A stretch of 64,000 nucleotides of DNA from PSRJ01 sp963825305 (GTDB lineage: Bacteria > Acidobacteriota > Terriglobia > Bryobacterales > Bryobacteraceae): contig CAWGTA010000007.1 of assembly GCA_963825305.1 (NCBI GenBank), positions 744,001 to 808,000 on the forward strand, written 5' to 3'. The position numbers were made by a program, and so were the translations under genes. Shown here piece by piece: positions 27,180-35,424 of the stretch. Numbering within the stretch: the first letter of the stretch is position 1; every line of letters starts with the position of its first letter. The notes under the pieces are model-generated. The model ran no database searches, was not told the DNA's origin, and saw only the letters and a program-made list of their open reading frames with translations.

Positions 27180-28352
27180 CTACCCCCGCCGCAAGAACTG
27201 TCCCAACCGTTCCATGGCAGGCTCCAGGATTGCCCGCTCGGCCGCATAGCAAATGCGCACGGAGCCTTCGCCGCCGGCGCCGAACGCCACGCCCGGGGCC
27301 AAACCTACGCGCGTCTCCTCCAGCAGCCTCTTGCAAAATCCGAATGAATCGGTGAGACCGCCGATGCGCGGGAAAACGTAAAACGCTCCGTCCGGAGTGG
27401 GCACCGTCACACCGCGCATCCCGCGCAAGGCTTCCACCGCGAGATCACGATTCTCCCGCAGCCGCTCAAGCATGCGCAACAGCTCCTCTTCGCCTTCCTC
27501 CAAAGCTGTCTCCGCGGCCCGCTGCGTGAAGCTCGCCGCATGCGAAATGATGAACTCGTTCAGCTGGGTCGCTTTAGCCACCAGGTCGCGCCGCGCGATG
27601 AGCCACCCGAGCCGCCAGCCGGTCATGCAGTAGCTTTTCGAAAAGGACTGCACCACAATCACCGCATCTTCGCGCGATGCCTTCTTCAGAATCGAGGGGA
27701 CCGGGCAGCTCGCTCGCGACCCGCCATAATACAGCCGGTCATACACCTCATCGGCCACCAGCCAGAGGCCGTGCCGGCGCGCGAAATCAAGCAAGCCCTG
27801 CTGCTCTTCCTCGGTAGCCACCCACCCCAATGGATTCGATGGCGACGTGTAGAGCAGCAGCCGCGTTCGCGGAGTTACTGCAGATTCCAGGGCGTCGAAA
27901 TCCACCTGATAGCGCTCGCCGCACAAAGGGTGCGGTACCTGCCGCACCACCGCATTCGCCATCGCCACAATAGAAGGCCCGTTGGGCCACACCGGCGTCA
28001 GCACCAATGCTTCGTCCCCCGGATCGAGCACGCAACGGATCGCCACATTCAGCGCCTGCACTCCAGAGGCCGTGATCACGATCTCGCCTGATGGGTCGAG
28101 TTCCACCCCTTGCAACCGCCGATAATGTCCGGCAAGCGCACGGCGCAGCGACGGCAGCCCCGCATTCTCCGTATAGAACGTGTAGCCCTCGGCGAGTGCG
28201 CGAGTCGCGGCGTCCTTTATGTACTGCGGCGTAGGCAGGTTCGACTCGCCGAAGTACAGGCGCAACACGCCATCCATCGACATGGCGATCTCCGCCAACT
28301 CGCGTATGCGCGAGTGCGGCACGCTTTCCACGGAGCTGGCCAGGCGCGGCAC
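27180..28352 (-). CDS. PLP-dependent aminotransferase, class I/II
   Basis: 390 residues from GTG 28352. Fold-type I aminotransferase: YFGESNLPTPQYIKDAA, YTENAGLPSLRRALAGHYRR, LYTSPSNPLGWVA (NPxG), DEVYDRLYY (Asp/Tyr contacts), PLP lysine in VQSFSKSYCMTGWRLGW and C-terminal RICYAAE with the carboxylate-binding Arg. The set is that of the aspartate/aromatic aminotransferase subfamily (AspC-like), exact amino acid not clear. The gene follows the zinc-ribbon gene by six bases and is last in a three-gene operon that begins with an ATPase. Confidence 0.92.
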   Translation of the reverse strand: MPRLASSVESVPHSRIRELAEIAMSMDGVLRLYFGESNLPTPQYIKDAATRALAEGYTFYTENAGLPSLRRALAGHYRRLQGVELDPSGEIVITASGVQALNVAIRCVLDPGDEALVLTPVWPNGPSIVAMANAVVRQVPHPLCGERYQVDFDALESAVTPRTRLLLYTSPSNPLGWVATEEEQQGLLDFARRHGLWLVADEVYDRLYYGGSRASCPVPSILKKASREDAVIVVQSFSKSYCMTGWRLGWLIARRDLVAKATQLNEFIISHAASFTQRAAETALEEGEEELLRMLERLRENRDLAVEALRGMRGVTVPTPDGAFYVFPRIGGLTDSFGFCKRLLEETRVGLAPGVAFGAGGEGSVRICYAAERAILEPAMERLGQFLRRG

Positions 28353-28358
28353 GGTGCG

Positions 28359-28577
28359 CTACTTCTTCTTTTCCTGGTTCCACAGCCCGCGCGACAGCAC
28401 GCGGCCGCAGAACGGGCAATAATTGACGCCCACGAAACGGTGCCGCTCTTCCCCAAACACAAGGTAGTATTCGGTATCGATCTCGTTGACGATGGTGCCG
28501 TTGGTGAGTTGATACGGCTGCGCGAAGCGCGCCAGGTCGCCTTCCATGAGCCGTTCCAGCTCCGCGCAACAGGTCAT
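28359..28577 (-). CDS. Small zinc-ribbon-like protein of unknown function
   Basis: 72 residues, start overlapping the stop of the ATPase gene by four bases (ATGA), end six bases before the aminotransferase start. It begins MTCCAELERLMEGDLARF and has a C-terminal NYCPFCGRVLSRGLW knuckle, with TEYYLVFGEERHRFVGV in between. One CxxC plus the N-terminal CC could bind one metal ion. I do not recognise a named family, but the tight operon position and clean motif make it a real gene. Confidence 0.8.
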   Translation of the reverse strand: MTCCAELERLMEGDLARFAQPYQLTNGTIVNEIDTEYYLVFGEERHRFVGVNYCPFCGRVLSRGLWNQEKKK

Positions 28578-29173
28578 TGAATCGTGCTGGCCCCTTCCAC
28601 GCCTTGGTCGGCCCCCACCACATTGCGGTTGATGTGGCGGTCCAGGTTGATGACGTAGGTTTCCTGCGCCTCGATCAGCACCGGAGAGTGGGTGGCGCAG
28701 ACGATGCGGAAATTCTTCTGGTCCACCAGCTCCTTCAGCATTTTCAAAATGCGCCGCTGGTTGGAAACCGAGAGCGCCATCTCGGGCTCGTCCAGCAGCA
28801 GAATCGTTCCATCCGGAAGCTTGGGAAACGTCTCGCGAAACATCGACAACATCACCTGCCCATGGCTGGCCATCTTCAGAAATTCCAGCATCTCCGGCTG
28901 CTCCCGGAATAAATCGAGTTGCGTGCGCGGGTTGTGCTGCTCCGCGTCAAACAGAAAACTGCGGCCGATCTTCACTTCGCCCGCGTCCAGGCGATAGACA
29001 TATCCCTCCACACGCTCGTTCTGCAGGGCGTAATGTAGCGAATGCAGCAGCGTGGATTTTCCCGAGCCGTTCTCACCCTGCAACATGATCAGCGGATGCG
29101 ACAAATCCACGATCATCGGCATGTGAAAGTTCAATTGCATGAAGACCGGGTGAGCCAGAATTTTCAAGTACAT
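28574..29173 (-). CDS. AAA/ABC-type ATPase (AAA_21-like)
   Basis: 199 residues. Walker A GENGSGKST (about residue 33), Walker B TILLLDEPEMALS, and the switch histidine in CATHSPVLIEA. ASHGQVMLSMF fills the position of the ABC signature. Length and order fit stand-alone chromosomal ATPases related to ABC/Rad50-type heads; no membrane helix, no nuclease domain is attached, so a transport or OLD-type defence role is not supported. It heads an operon with the zinc-ribbon protein and an aminotransferase. Confidence 0.9.
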   Translation of the reverse strand: MYLKILAHPVFMQLNFHMPMIVDLSHPLIMLQGENGSGKSTLLHSLHYALQNERVEGYVYRLDAGEVKIGRSFLFDAEQHNPRTQLDLFREQPEMLEFLKMASHGQVMLSMFRETFPKLPDGTILLLDEPEMALSVSNQRRILKMLKELVDQKNFRIVCATHSPVLIEAQETYVINLDRHINRNVVGADQGVEGASTIQ

Positions 29174-29678
29174 GAGATGAGATCAGCATAGCAGGCGAAG
29201 CCCGCCGAGGCAGTGCCATCCGTGTGCCGGCGACAAGATCGCCAGCGCTACGTAACGCCGGCGGTCTACGCCGCCGGTGGGGAGGTTACCGGAATCGAAA
29301 TGTAGAAACTTGAGAACAGGCGAATCCCGCCGTCCCTCGCAGCACCTCTCCGCGCCTTACTTTCGGTGCGACGAATAGCGGATTTAGTCTGCCATGTCCC
29401 GGAACGCGACCCCGTCCGAACGTGAAAAATGCTGCCAGCCAGAACCCTCGCAATCCCACTCGTTCAACGGTACGGTGCGTGCCGGTGTTAACTGGTAACT
29501 TTGTGTCTTTCCCAGGATGGTCGCGCTCAAAAGCTGCCGGCGAATTTCGTCGCGGGTACCCAAACACGCCAGAGCTGACCGGGCAACCCACCAATGTTAT
29601 TGTCTTCCCGGCGCCGGCGGCTCGTCGGCCCGGGGGTACGCATGCTACCATGAAATTTCCATTACCGCTGAGGTTTTC
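29174..29678. other. 505-base intergenic region with one repeat copy
   Basis: Apart from the family A repeat at 29224-29279, I see no supported gene here. A 121-codon minus-strand frame (29286-29651) has no ribosome site and no recognisable motif. The right part must carry the promoter of the plus-strand YfgM-like gene and the left part the promoter of the minus-strand ATPase operon. Confidence 0.5.
29224..29279. repeat. Dispersed GC-rich repeat, family A copy 3 (inverted)
   Basis: The complement of this stretch reads CACCGGCGGCGTAGACCGCC, then GGCGTTACGTAGCGCTGGCG and ATCTTGTCGCCGGC, matching the copies at 2584-2654 and 5314-5366. Its own ends are partly complementary, so a folded transcript is possible. 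Confidence 0.65.
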
Positions 29679-30380
29679 GTGGCGAGAATCACCCGTAAAG
29701 AACTAAAAACAGACAAATTTGCGCTTGAGGTCGAACACGGCCTTACGTTTTTTGAAGAGCACCAGAAGGACATGGTCCGCTACGGCGGCATCGCCCTGGG
29801 CGTCGTGGCCCTGGTTCTGGTGTTCAACATCTACTCGCGCCACCAGCACTCCGCCCGCGAGGCGGCGCTGGGCCGCGCTATCCAAATTCAGGAAACCGGT
29901 GTTGGCCCAGCCGCAGCCGGGGGCGCTAGCCCATTTCCCACCCAACAGGTCAAAGACGACGTCGCGATCAAGGCCTTCACGGAGATCAGCACCAAGTACC
30001 CCGGCAGCGACGAGGGGGAAATCGCACAGTACTGGATCGGCTCGATCCGCTCCGACCAGGGCGATTTGGCCGGCGCGGCGAAGAGCTTTCAGGAGGTGGC
30101 GCAGAAAGGCGACGACCGGTACGCATCGCTGGCCAAACTGTCCCTGTCGCAGGTCTACTTCGCCCAGGGCAAACTCGAGGAAGGGCGAAAAGTACTCGAG
30201 GACTTGATTGCCCACCCGACGCTTTTCGTCTCCAAGGATCAGGCCTCGATTGCGCTGGCCCGCGCGCTCATCGCCACCAAACCGGAAGAGGCGCGCAAGA
30301 TCCTGGAACCGTTGCGTACCCAGGCGACCTCCGTGGGCCAGGTGGCGCTCACGCTCTACGGCGAGTTGCCGGCCAAATAG
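29679..30380 (+). CDS. YfgM-like membrane-anchored TPR protein
   Basis: 233 residues from GTG 29679, with GAGG five bases upstream. The N-terminal VARITRKELKTDKFALEVEH is cytosolic, then one helix (YGGIALGVVALVLVFNIYS, about 38-56), then an outer part with tetratrico-type repeats: EIAQYWIGSIRSDQGDLAGA, ASLAKLSLSQVYFAQGKLEE, ASIALARALIATKPEEARKI. This is the layout of the YfgM/ancillary SecYEG partner family. In acidobacteria such a protein often stands upstream of dgt, as here (20 bases gap), which would make one transcript. Exact partner unknown. Confidence 0.85.
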   Translation: MARITRKELKTDKFALEVEHGLTFFEEHQKDMVRYGGIALGVVALVLVFNIYSRHQHSAREAALGRAIQIQETGVGPAAAGGASPFPTQQVKDDVAIKAFTEISTKYPGSDEGEIAQYWIGSIRSDQGDLAGAAKSFQEVAQKGDDRYASLAKLSLSQVYFAQGKLEEGRKVLEDLIAHPTLFVSKDQASIALARALIATKPEEARKILEPLRTQATSVGQVALTLYGELPAK

Positions 30381-30400
30381 CAGGCCCTCCTCTCGATGCC

Positions 30401-31531
30401 ATGCTGAGCCGGCTGCGGTTTCCAGTTGAGCGAAGCCGCGGCAGGCGGTACCCGGAGCCACCGCACCCTTACCGTAATCTGTTCCAGCGCGATCGCGACC
30501 GCGTGGTGCATTCGCGCGCATTCCGCCGTCTGGAGGCCAAAACCCAGGTTTTCACTCCGGGCCTCTCTGACCATTTTCGAAACCGCCTCACCCACACCAT
30601 CGAAGTCGCGCAGATCTCGCGGACACTGGCCAACGTATTGCAGCTCGATGAGGATCTGACCGAGGCGCTCGCGTTGGTGCACGACATCGGGCACCCGCCG
30701 TTCGCCCATGCCGGCGAGCACGAGCTCAATCGCCAGATGCAGCGCTTCGGGGAGAAGTTCGATCACAACGTGCACGCCCTTCGGATCGTCGAGAGCTTCG
30801 AACAGCGTTACGCGCGCTTTCCCGGCCTGAACCTCACATTCGAAGTCCGCGAGGGCATGGTGAAGCACTCCAAAGATTTTGGACCCGGAGAGGAGCCCGA
30901 GCTGGACGCGTACTTGCCGGGGTTCCGTCCGCCGCTGGAAGCCCAACTGATCGATCTGGCCGACGAAGTCGCCTACAACACCGCCGACCTGGACGACGCT
31001 TTCTTCGCCGAGATGCTGACCTCCGACGAAGTGGCCGCCAGCGTCCCGCAATACGCCGCGATCCTGGAAACCATCGACACGCAATTCCCTGGTGCGAGCC
31101 CGCGTGAGCGTTTCCACGAAGCCCTCCGCCAGCTCGTGGATGCGCTGGTTTCCGGTGTCATCGATGGCACTGTCCAGCAGGCCAGAATGGCGGGAGTGGA
31201 GACGACGGATGACGTTCGTGCCTTCCCCAGGCGGCTGGTCTCCTTCACGCCGGAAGCCGCCGAGACCAGCCGGCAACTGAAGCGCTTCCTGCTCGCCAAA
31301 GTTTACGAGGCGCCCGCATTGACCGCCGGGCGAAGCCATTCCGTGGCCATGGTGGGGGAACTCTTCCAGTTTTTCCTGGATCACCCCGACCGTCTTCCGC
31401 CTGCCTACCAGGAGCAGGCTGCCCAGGAGGCTCCCCACCGCGTGGTATGCGACTACATCGCCGGCATGACCGACAGCTTTTTCCGCCGAATTTATGAACA
31501 AACCGCCGGCGCCGTTCGTTTAGTCTCGTAG
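30401..31531 (+). CDS. dgt: Deoxyguanosinetriphosphate triphosphohydrolase-like protein
   Basis: 376 residues. HD-domain metal ligands are present: RVVHSRAFRRLEAKTQVF, DHFRNRLTHTIEVAQISR (His), LVHDIGHPPFAHAGE (HD pair) and DLADEVAYNTADLDD (distal Asp). This is the short, type-2-like dGTPase with about 375 residues. It splits dNTPs to nucleoside and triphosphate and so limits dNTP pools. It begins 20 bases after the YfgM-like gene and ends 46 bases before the ABC transporter pair. Confidence 0.94.
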   Translation: MLSRLRFPVERSRGRRYPEPPHPYRNLFQRDRDRVVHSRAFRRLEAKTQVFTPGLSDHFRNRLTHTIEVAQISRTLANVLQLDEDLTEALALVHDIGHPPFAHAGEHELNRQMQRFGEKFDHNVHALRIVESFEQRYARFPGLNLTFEVREGMVKHSKDFGPGEEPELDAYLPGFRPPLEAQLIDLADEVAYNTADLDDAFFAEMLTSDEVAASVPQYAAILETIDTQFPGASPRERFHEALRQLVDALVSGVIDGTVQQARMAGVETTDDVRAFPRRLVSFTPEAAETSRQLKRFLLAKVYEAPALTAGRSHSVAMVGELFQFFLDHPDRLPPAYQEQAAQEAPHRVVCDYIAGMTDSFFRRIYEQTAGAVRLVS

Positions 31532-31577
31532 CATAGGCATTCCTGCGTGTTCGGTTTTTTGGGCGGGAGCTGGAATC

Positions 31578-32513
31578 ATGCTCGAAGTCCGCGGTCTAAA
31601 GAAAAGTTACGGCAGCCTCGTCGCGGTGAATGGCATCTCCCTGAAAGCCGCGGCCGGTGAGACGGTAGGTCTGCTCGGCCCCAACGGCGCGGGTAAGACC
31701 ACCACCGTCTCCATGATCGCCGGGCTGCTGCGGCCCGATGCCGGTGAGGTACTGATCGAAGGCCGCCCGCTCGGCGGCGATACCGATCCCATCAAGCGCC
31801 GTATCGGTCTGGTGCCCCAGGATCTGGCCCTCTATGACGAGCTCTCCGCCCTGGCCAATCTCCACCTGTTCGCGGCGCTCTACGACCTGGATAGCGCGCG
31901 CGCCAAACCGGCCATCGAAAGCGCCCTCGAACTGGTGGGCCTGTCCGACCGTGTAACGGACCGCGTGAAGACCTTCAGCGGCGGCATGAAGCGGCGTCTC
32001 AACCTGGCGGCCGCGCTGTTGCACGATCCGCAAATACTGCTGCTGGACGAACCCACCGTGGGTGTCGACCCGCAAAGCCGTAACGCCATCTTCGACAACC
32101 TGGAGACACTCAAGAAGCGCGGCAAGACCCTGTTGTATACGACTCACTACATGGAGGAAGCCGAGCGCCTCTGCGACCGCGTCGTCATCATCGATCATGG
32201 CAAAGTGATCGCCGACGACACGTTGCGCGGCCTCTCGCGCATGCTGCCCCTCTCCAATGTGCTGACCATCGAACTGGAGGGCGCGTCTGACGGTTTTTCG
32301 CTGGATCAGCTTCAGGCGCTGGGCGAAATCCGTTCGGCACAGCTGCACGGCGGAACCTTGCGCATCGGCGTGCGCGATCTGGCCGCCGAAACCCCTCGCA
32401 TTCTGCAGTGGCTAGTGGATCAAGGCCATCCCTACCGGCACGTGGTAAGCGAACGGGCCGACCTGGAAACCGTGTTTCTCACTCTCACTGGACGGAGCCT
32501 GCGCGACTCATGA
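31578..32513 (+). CDS. ABC transporter ATP-binding protein (ABC-2 exporter type)
   Basis: 311 residues. Walker A GPNGAGKTT (about 36-44), Q-loop VPQDLALYDELS, signature FSGGMKRRLNLA, Walker B ILLLDEPTVGVDPQSR and switch His in TTHYMEEAERLCDRV. The C-terminal extension of about 90 residues is that of the CcmA/NatA/DrrA subgroup used with ABC-2 permeases. Its TGA stop overlaps the ATG of the permease gene (ATGA), so the two are translationally coupled and form one exporter. Confidence 0.95.
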   Translation: MLEVRGLKKSYGSLVAVNGISLKAAAGETVGLLGPNGAGKTTTVSMIAGLLRPDAGEVLIEGRPLGGDTDPIKRRIGLVPQDLALYDELSALANLHLFAALYDLDSARAKPAIESALELVGLSDRVTDRVKTFSGGMKRRLNLAAALLHDPQILLLDEPTVGVDPQSRNAIFDNLETLKKRGKTLLYTTHYMEEAERLCDRVVIIDHGKVIADDTLRGLSRMLPLSNVLTIELEGASDGFSLDQLQALGEIRSAQLHGGTLRIGVRDLAAETPRILQWLVDQGHPYRHVVSERADLETVFLTLTGRSLRDS

Positions 32514-33799
32514 TCACGCCCCTGCGCGCCTTGGTCCGCAAGGACATTCTGTTGTTTCTGGCCGACCCGCGCGCCCTGATTATGAGCATGGTCGCTCCCA
32601 TCGCCATCGCTTCGTTCTTCGGATACGCCCTGGGCGGCGCCGGCAGCCAGGCGGAACCGGCCCGGATTTCTGTTCTGGTGGCCAACCAGGATGGCGACGC
32701 CATTTCTCGCGAAATCGTTACGCGTCTGATTTCCGAGAAGGCGCTCGCCGTGAAAACGGCCACTGCCGAAGAAGCGCGTGAGGAGGTGCGAAAGGGAAGC
32801 ACGAGCGTGGCCGTCATCATCCCCCAAGGTTTCGGACAGGATGCCGGACGAGCCTTTTTCAGCGCGTCGCAAAAGCCCGAGATCTCCGTACTCTTCGATC
32901 CCTCGCACGCTGCCGAGCGCAGCATGGTGCAAGGAATTCTGAGCGGCGATGTCATGCAGGTGGTGAGCCAGGAAATGTTCACCGGTGAGAGTGGCCGCAC
33001 CATGTTAAAGGACTCTTTGGCGCGGATCGATCGCAGCCGGGATTTGGCCCAGCCTGATCGGGAGAACCTGGTCAATCTACTGCGCAGCGTGGAGCGCTGG
33101 AACGAATCGCCGTCGTCTGCGAGTGCCGGGCCGTCGCGCGGCCTGTCCATGCCGTACACCACGCGCACGGAGGCTGTCACATCGCGCCAAGGCATCAAGT
33201 ACAACGGCTATGCCCACGCTTTCGCCGGTATGGCCGTGCAATTCGTTTTGTTCCTGGGGATCGACGTCGGCATCGGGCTGCTATTGCAGCGCCAGCGCGG
33301 CCTGTGGAAACGGTTCCGTGCCGCGCCCTTGTCGCGCGTGACCCTGCTGGGCAGCCGGATCATCAGCGCCGCCCTCTTGGCCTTCGTAATTGTCTTGGGC
33401 AATTTCCTGTTTGCCCGGCTGGTGTTCGGCGTGCGAGTGGAGGGGAGCCTGGCCGGTTTCTTGGCGGTCGCCGCAGCATTTGCTCTCATGACCGCGGCCT
33501 TCGGGCTGCTCATCGCGGCTCTCGGCAAGACCCCCGAGGCGACACGCGGACTGGCAATCCTGTCGACCCTGCTGATGGTGATGCTGGGCGGCGCGTGGGT
33601 GCCCATGTTCCTGTTCCCGCAATGGCTGCAGAAGGCCACCGTGATCATGCCCACCCGCTGGGCCATCGATGGATTCGAAGCCATGACGTGGCGCGGACTA
33701 GGACTCAGCTCAGCCTTGATGCCGATCGCGGTGCAACTTCTCTTCGCCCTGATATTCGGCGCCTTGGCCGTGGCGCGGTTCCGCTGGGAGGAGGGGTAG
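32510..33799 (+). CDS. ABC-2 type permease, YhhJ/YhiH-like
   Basis: 429 residues from ATG 32510, inside the stop of the ATPase gene. First helix at about 18-38 (LIMSMVAPIAIASFFGYAL), then a large extracytoplasmic segment of about 200 residues (RISVLVANQDGDAISREIV ... SRGLSMPYTTRTEAV), then five helices in the C-terminal half (AFAGMAVQFVLFLGIDVGIG; LLAFVIVLGNFLFARLVFG; GFLAVAAAFALMTAAFGLLI; ILSTLLMVMLGGAWVPMFLF; and the last at the end). This layout is typical of drug or lipid exporters that work with a membrane-fusion partner, but none is encoded next to it. Confidence 0.92.
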   Translation: MITPLRALVRKDILLFLADPRALIMSMVAPIAIASFFGYALGGAGSQAEPARISVLVANQDGDAISREIVTRLISEKALAVKTATAEEAREEVRKGSTSVAVIIPQGFGQDAGRAFFSASQKPEISVLFDPSHAAERSMVQGILSGDVMQVVSQEMFTGESGRTMLKDSLARIDRSRDLAQPDRENLVNLLRSVERWNESPSSASAGPSRGLSMPYTTRTEAVTSRQGIKYNGYAHAFAGMAVQFVLFLGIDVGIGLLLQRQRGLWKRFRAAPLSRVTLLGSRIISAALLAFVIVLGNFLFARLVFGVRVEGSLAGFLAVAAAFALMTAAFGLLIAALGKTPEATRGLAILSTLLMVMLGGAWVPMFLFPQWLQKATVIMPTRWAIDGFEAMTWRGLGLSSALMPIAVQLLFALIFGALAVARFRWEEG

Positions 33800-34135
33800 A
33801 CGGGCTATGACCTAGAGCACTCGCGAGAGGTTTTCCCGGCCGCCATTGCCGACGTCAAGACAGAGGCGCAATGGAATTATCGGACCACGCAAGACCACTC
33901 CCTGAGCACGGTTCCGGAACGCCGCCCCAGGTAACCAGCGGCTATCAGCTAGTGTTGATGCTCAGCGGCCACACCGCGCAGCTGCTAGAGGTGAAGGCCA
34001 CGGCAGGATATCCCAAGAACTAACTGCGAACGGCCTTGTCTTTGCCGAGAGCGTAGTCTACACTGAGTCCCAATACTGGCAGTAATGGGACATCCACGCC
34101 ATTGTGCGGACGTTGCTGTCACCTAGGGGAGTGCG
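33800..34135. other. 336-base intergenic region with a 50-codon open frame
   Basis: The only frame of interest runs 33871-34023 (50 residues, MELSDHARPLPEHGSGTPPQ start, ending QLLEVKATAGYPKN). Its tail reads like the C-terminus of an exported or TonB-box-like protein, but I cannot place it and no ribosome site precedes it. It may be a gene remnant. The rest holds the leader of the TIR gene. Confidence 0.25.
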
Positions 34136-35416
34136 ATGGCTCAGAGTAGGATTTTCATAAACTATCGGAGAGACGATAGCCGGGCCGATTCCGGCAGGCT
34201 GTATGACAGGCTCGCCTCCCGATTCCCTGGCAGAGTCTTCCGCGATGTGGGTTCACTCGAACCCGGGGTGGAATGGCACGAGGCGATCGCTCGAGTGCTC
34301 AGTCAAACCGACGCCTGCATCGTGGTGATCGGAAAGGATTGGGAAACGATCACCGATGCGAACGGGCGTCGCCGGCTGGATGATCCCCGCGATACGGTCC
34401 GGCAGGAGATCGTGACGGCGCTGGAACGGAAAATGCGCGTGTTTCCGGTGCTGGTGGGTGGCGCTAAAATGCCGGCTGAAGAACGGCTGCCTTCCGATCT
34501 CCAGGCCTTATGCCGGCGCAACGCTCTGGAAATCACCGAACAGGATTGGGATGCAGCTTTCGACAAGCTCTTGAAGGCCCTCGAAACCTCATTCGGGCCG
34601 CCGAAGCCAGACCCGATCGGGCGCTCGTCCAGACCGAAATGGGTGCCGGCGGCAGTGGCGTGCTTGGGCGTTCTGATCCTGCTCGTAGGGTACGCCGCGC
34701 TCCGTCCTGCACCAGCGCCGATCGACAAGCCGACGGGGGGCAAACCGAGCCCCATCGAGTCGGATAATCCCGCTCCGAAACCGAGTCCGTCAGGCGGTGG
34801 TAACACAGGTTACACGCCTTCGCCGGCTCGAGAGACGCCGCCCAAAGAAGCAGCCACGATTCCCGAGGTGCCACGCCGTCCGGCCTTGAGCGCCGCCAGC
34901 TTCGTAGGAAGTTGGAATGCAGCGGTTAATTCGAACGGCGAGATACTCAACGAGCAGGTAGAAGTTTACGGAGATAACAGCTTCCTTGTCACCATGCGCG
35001 GAGCAGTGGCCGCGGTGGGAAGGTGGCATTACAACACCGCGACCGAGTCCCTGGAAGTTACGAACGCGACCAATTTTCTGAACAACGCCGTGAAGTTTAG
35101 CTGCGTTTGGGGAAACGCTACCGGTGACCAATTTGGTGGGCGTTGTGTCGACAACCAACGGAACTCCTGGTCATCGTCCTTGACTCGCGGCGACGAGTCT
35201 CTTCCGGATGTTAATGTCGATGTTCCCCGCGTAGATCTCTCCGCACTTACGCTGGCGGAGCGTGTGGCGTTCGCGCGAGGGTTGACCGCGATGCGCTGCA
35301 CCTGCCCTTGCGGCCTCAACGTACTGGTCTGCCTTCAGAAAGATAAGACCTGCCCGTACAGCCCGAACCTGGCTAAGAATGCTTTGGCTGCCTTTCTTAG
35401 ATTGACCCGCGGTTAA
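34136..35416 (+). CDS. TIR-domain membrane protein with lipocalin-like region and C-terminal Cys motif
   Basis: 426 residues; GGGGAG lies about six bases before the ATG. TIR domain at 1-150 (IFINYRRDDSRADSGRLYDRL; VFRDVGSLEPGVEWHEAI; CIVVIGKDW; RRLDDPRDTVRQEI, whose Glu is the position of the NADase catalytic residue in active TIRs). One helix at about 168-188 (WVPAAVACLGVLILLVGYAAL), a Pro/Ser/Gly linker (190-255), then FVGSWNAAVNSNGEILNEQ...GRWHYN, a lipocalin-like strand pattern also seen in acidobacterial signalling proteins. The last 60 residues hold MRCTCPCGLNVLVCLQKDKTC, a CxCxC...C...C motif like the CcmH/metal-site segment. A cytosolic TIR with an outer domain is thus predicted. Function unknown. 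Confidence 0.88.
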   Translation: MAQSRIFINYRRDDSRADSGRLYDRLASRFPGRVFRDVGSLEPGVEWHEAIARVLSQTDACIVVIGKDWETITDANGRRRLDDPRDTVRQEIVTALERKMRVFPVLVGGAKMPAEERLPSDLQALCRRNALEITEQDWDAAFDKLLKALETSFGPPKPDPIGRSSRPKWVPAAVACLGVLILLVGYAALRPAPAPIDKPTGGKPSPIESDNPAPKPSPSGGGNTGYTPSPARETPPKEAATIPEVPRRPALSAASFVGSWNAAVNSNGEILNEQVEVYGDNSFLVTMRGAVAAVGRWHYNTATESLEVTNATNFLNNAVKFSCVWGNATGDQFGGRCVDNQRNSWSSSLTRGDESLPDVNVDVPRVDLSALTLAERVAFARGLTAMRCTCPCGLNVLVCLQKDKTCPYSPNLAKNALAAFLRLTRG

Positions 35417-35424
35417 CAGCCGTT

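Noticed and set aside
28574..29173. Reading the ATPase operon as a defence system (OLD/Septu-like)
   Set aside because: The ATPase has no nuclease partner and the operon ends in an ordinary aminotransferase; no toxin, helicase or reverse transcriptase is near.
29286..29651. 121-codon minus-strand frame in the long intergenic region
   Set aside because: No ribosome site, no motif, Arg/Pro-rich composition as expected by chance, and it covers the promoter side of the YfgM-like gene.
33871..34023. 50-codon frame as a real gene
   Set aside because: No ribosome site and no family match; kept only as a possible remnant within the intergenic entry.
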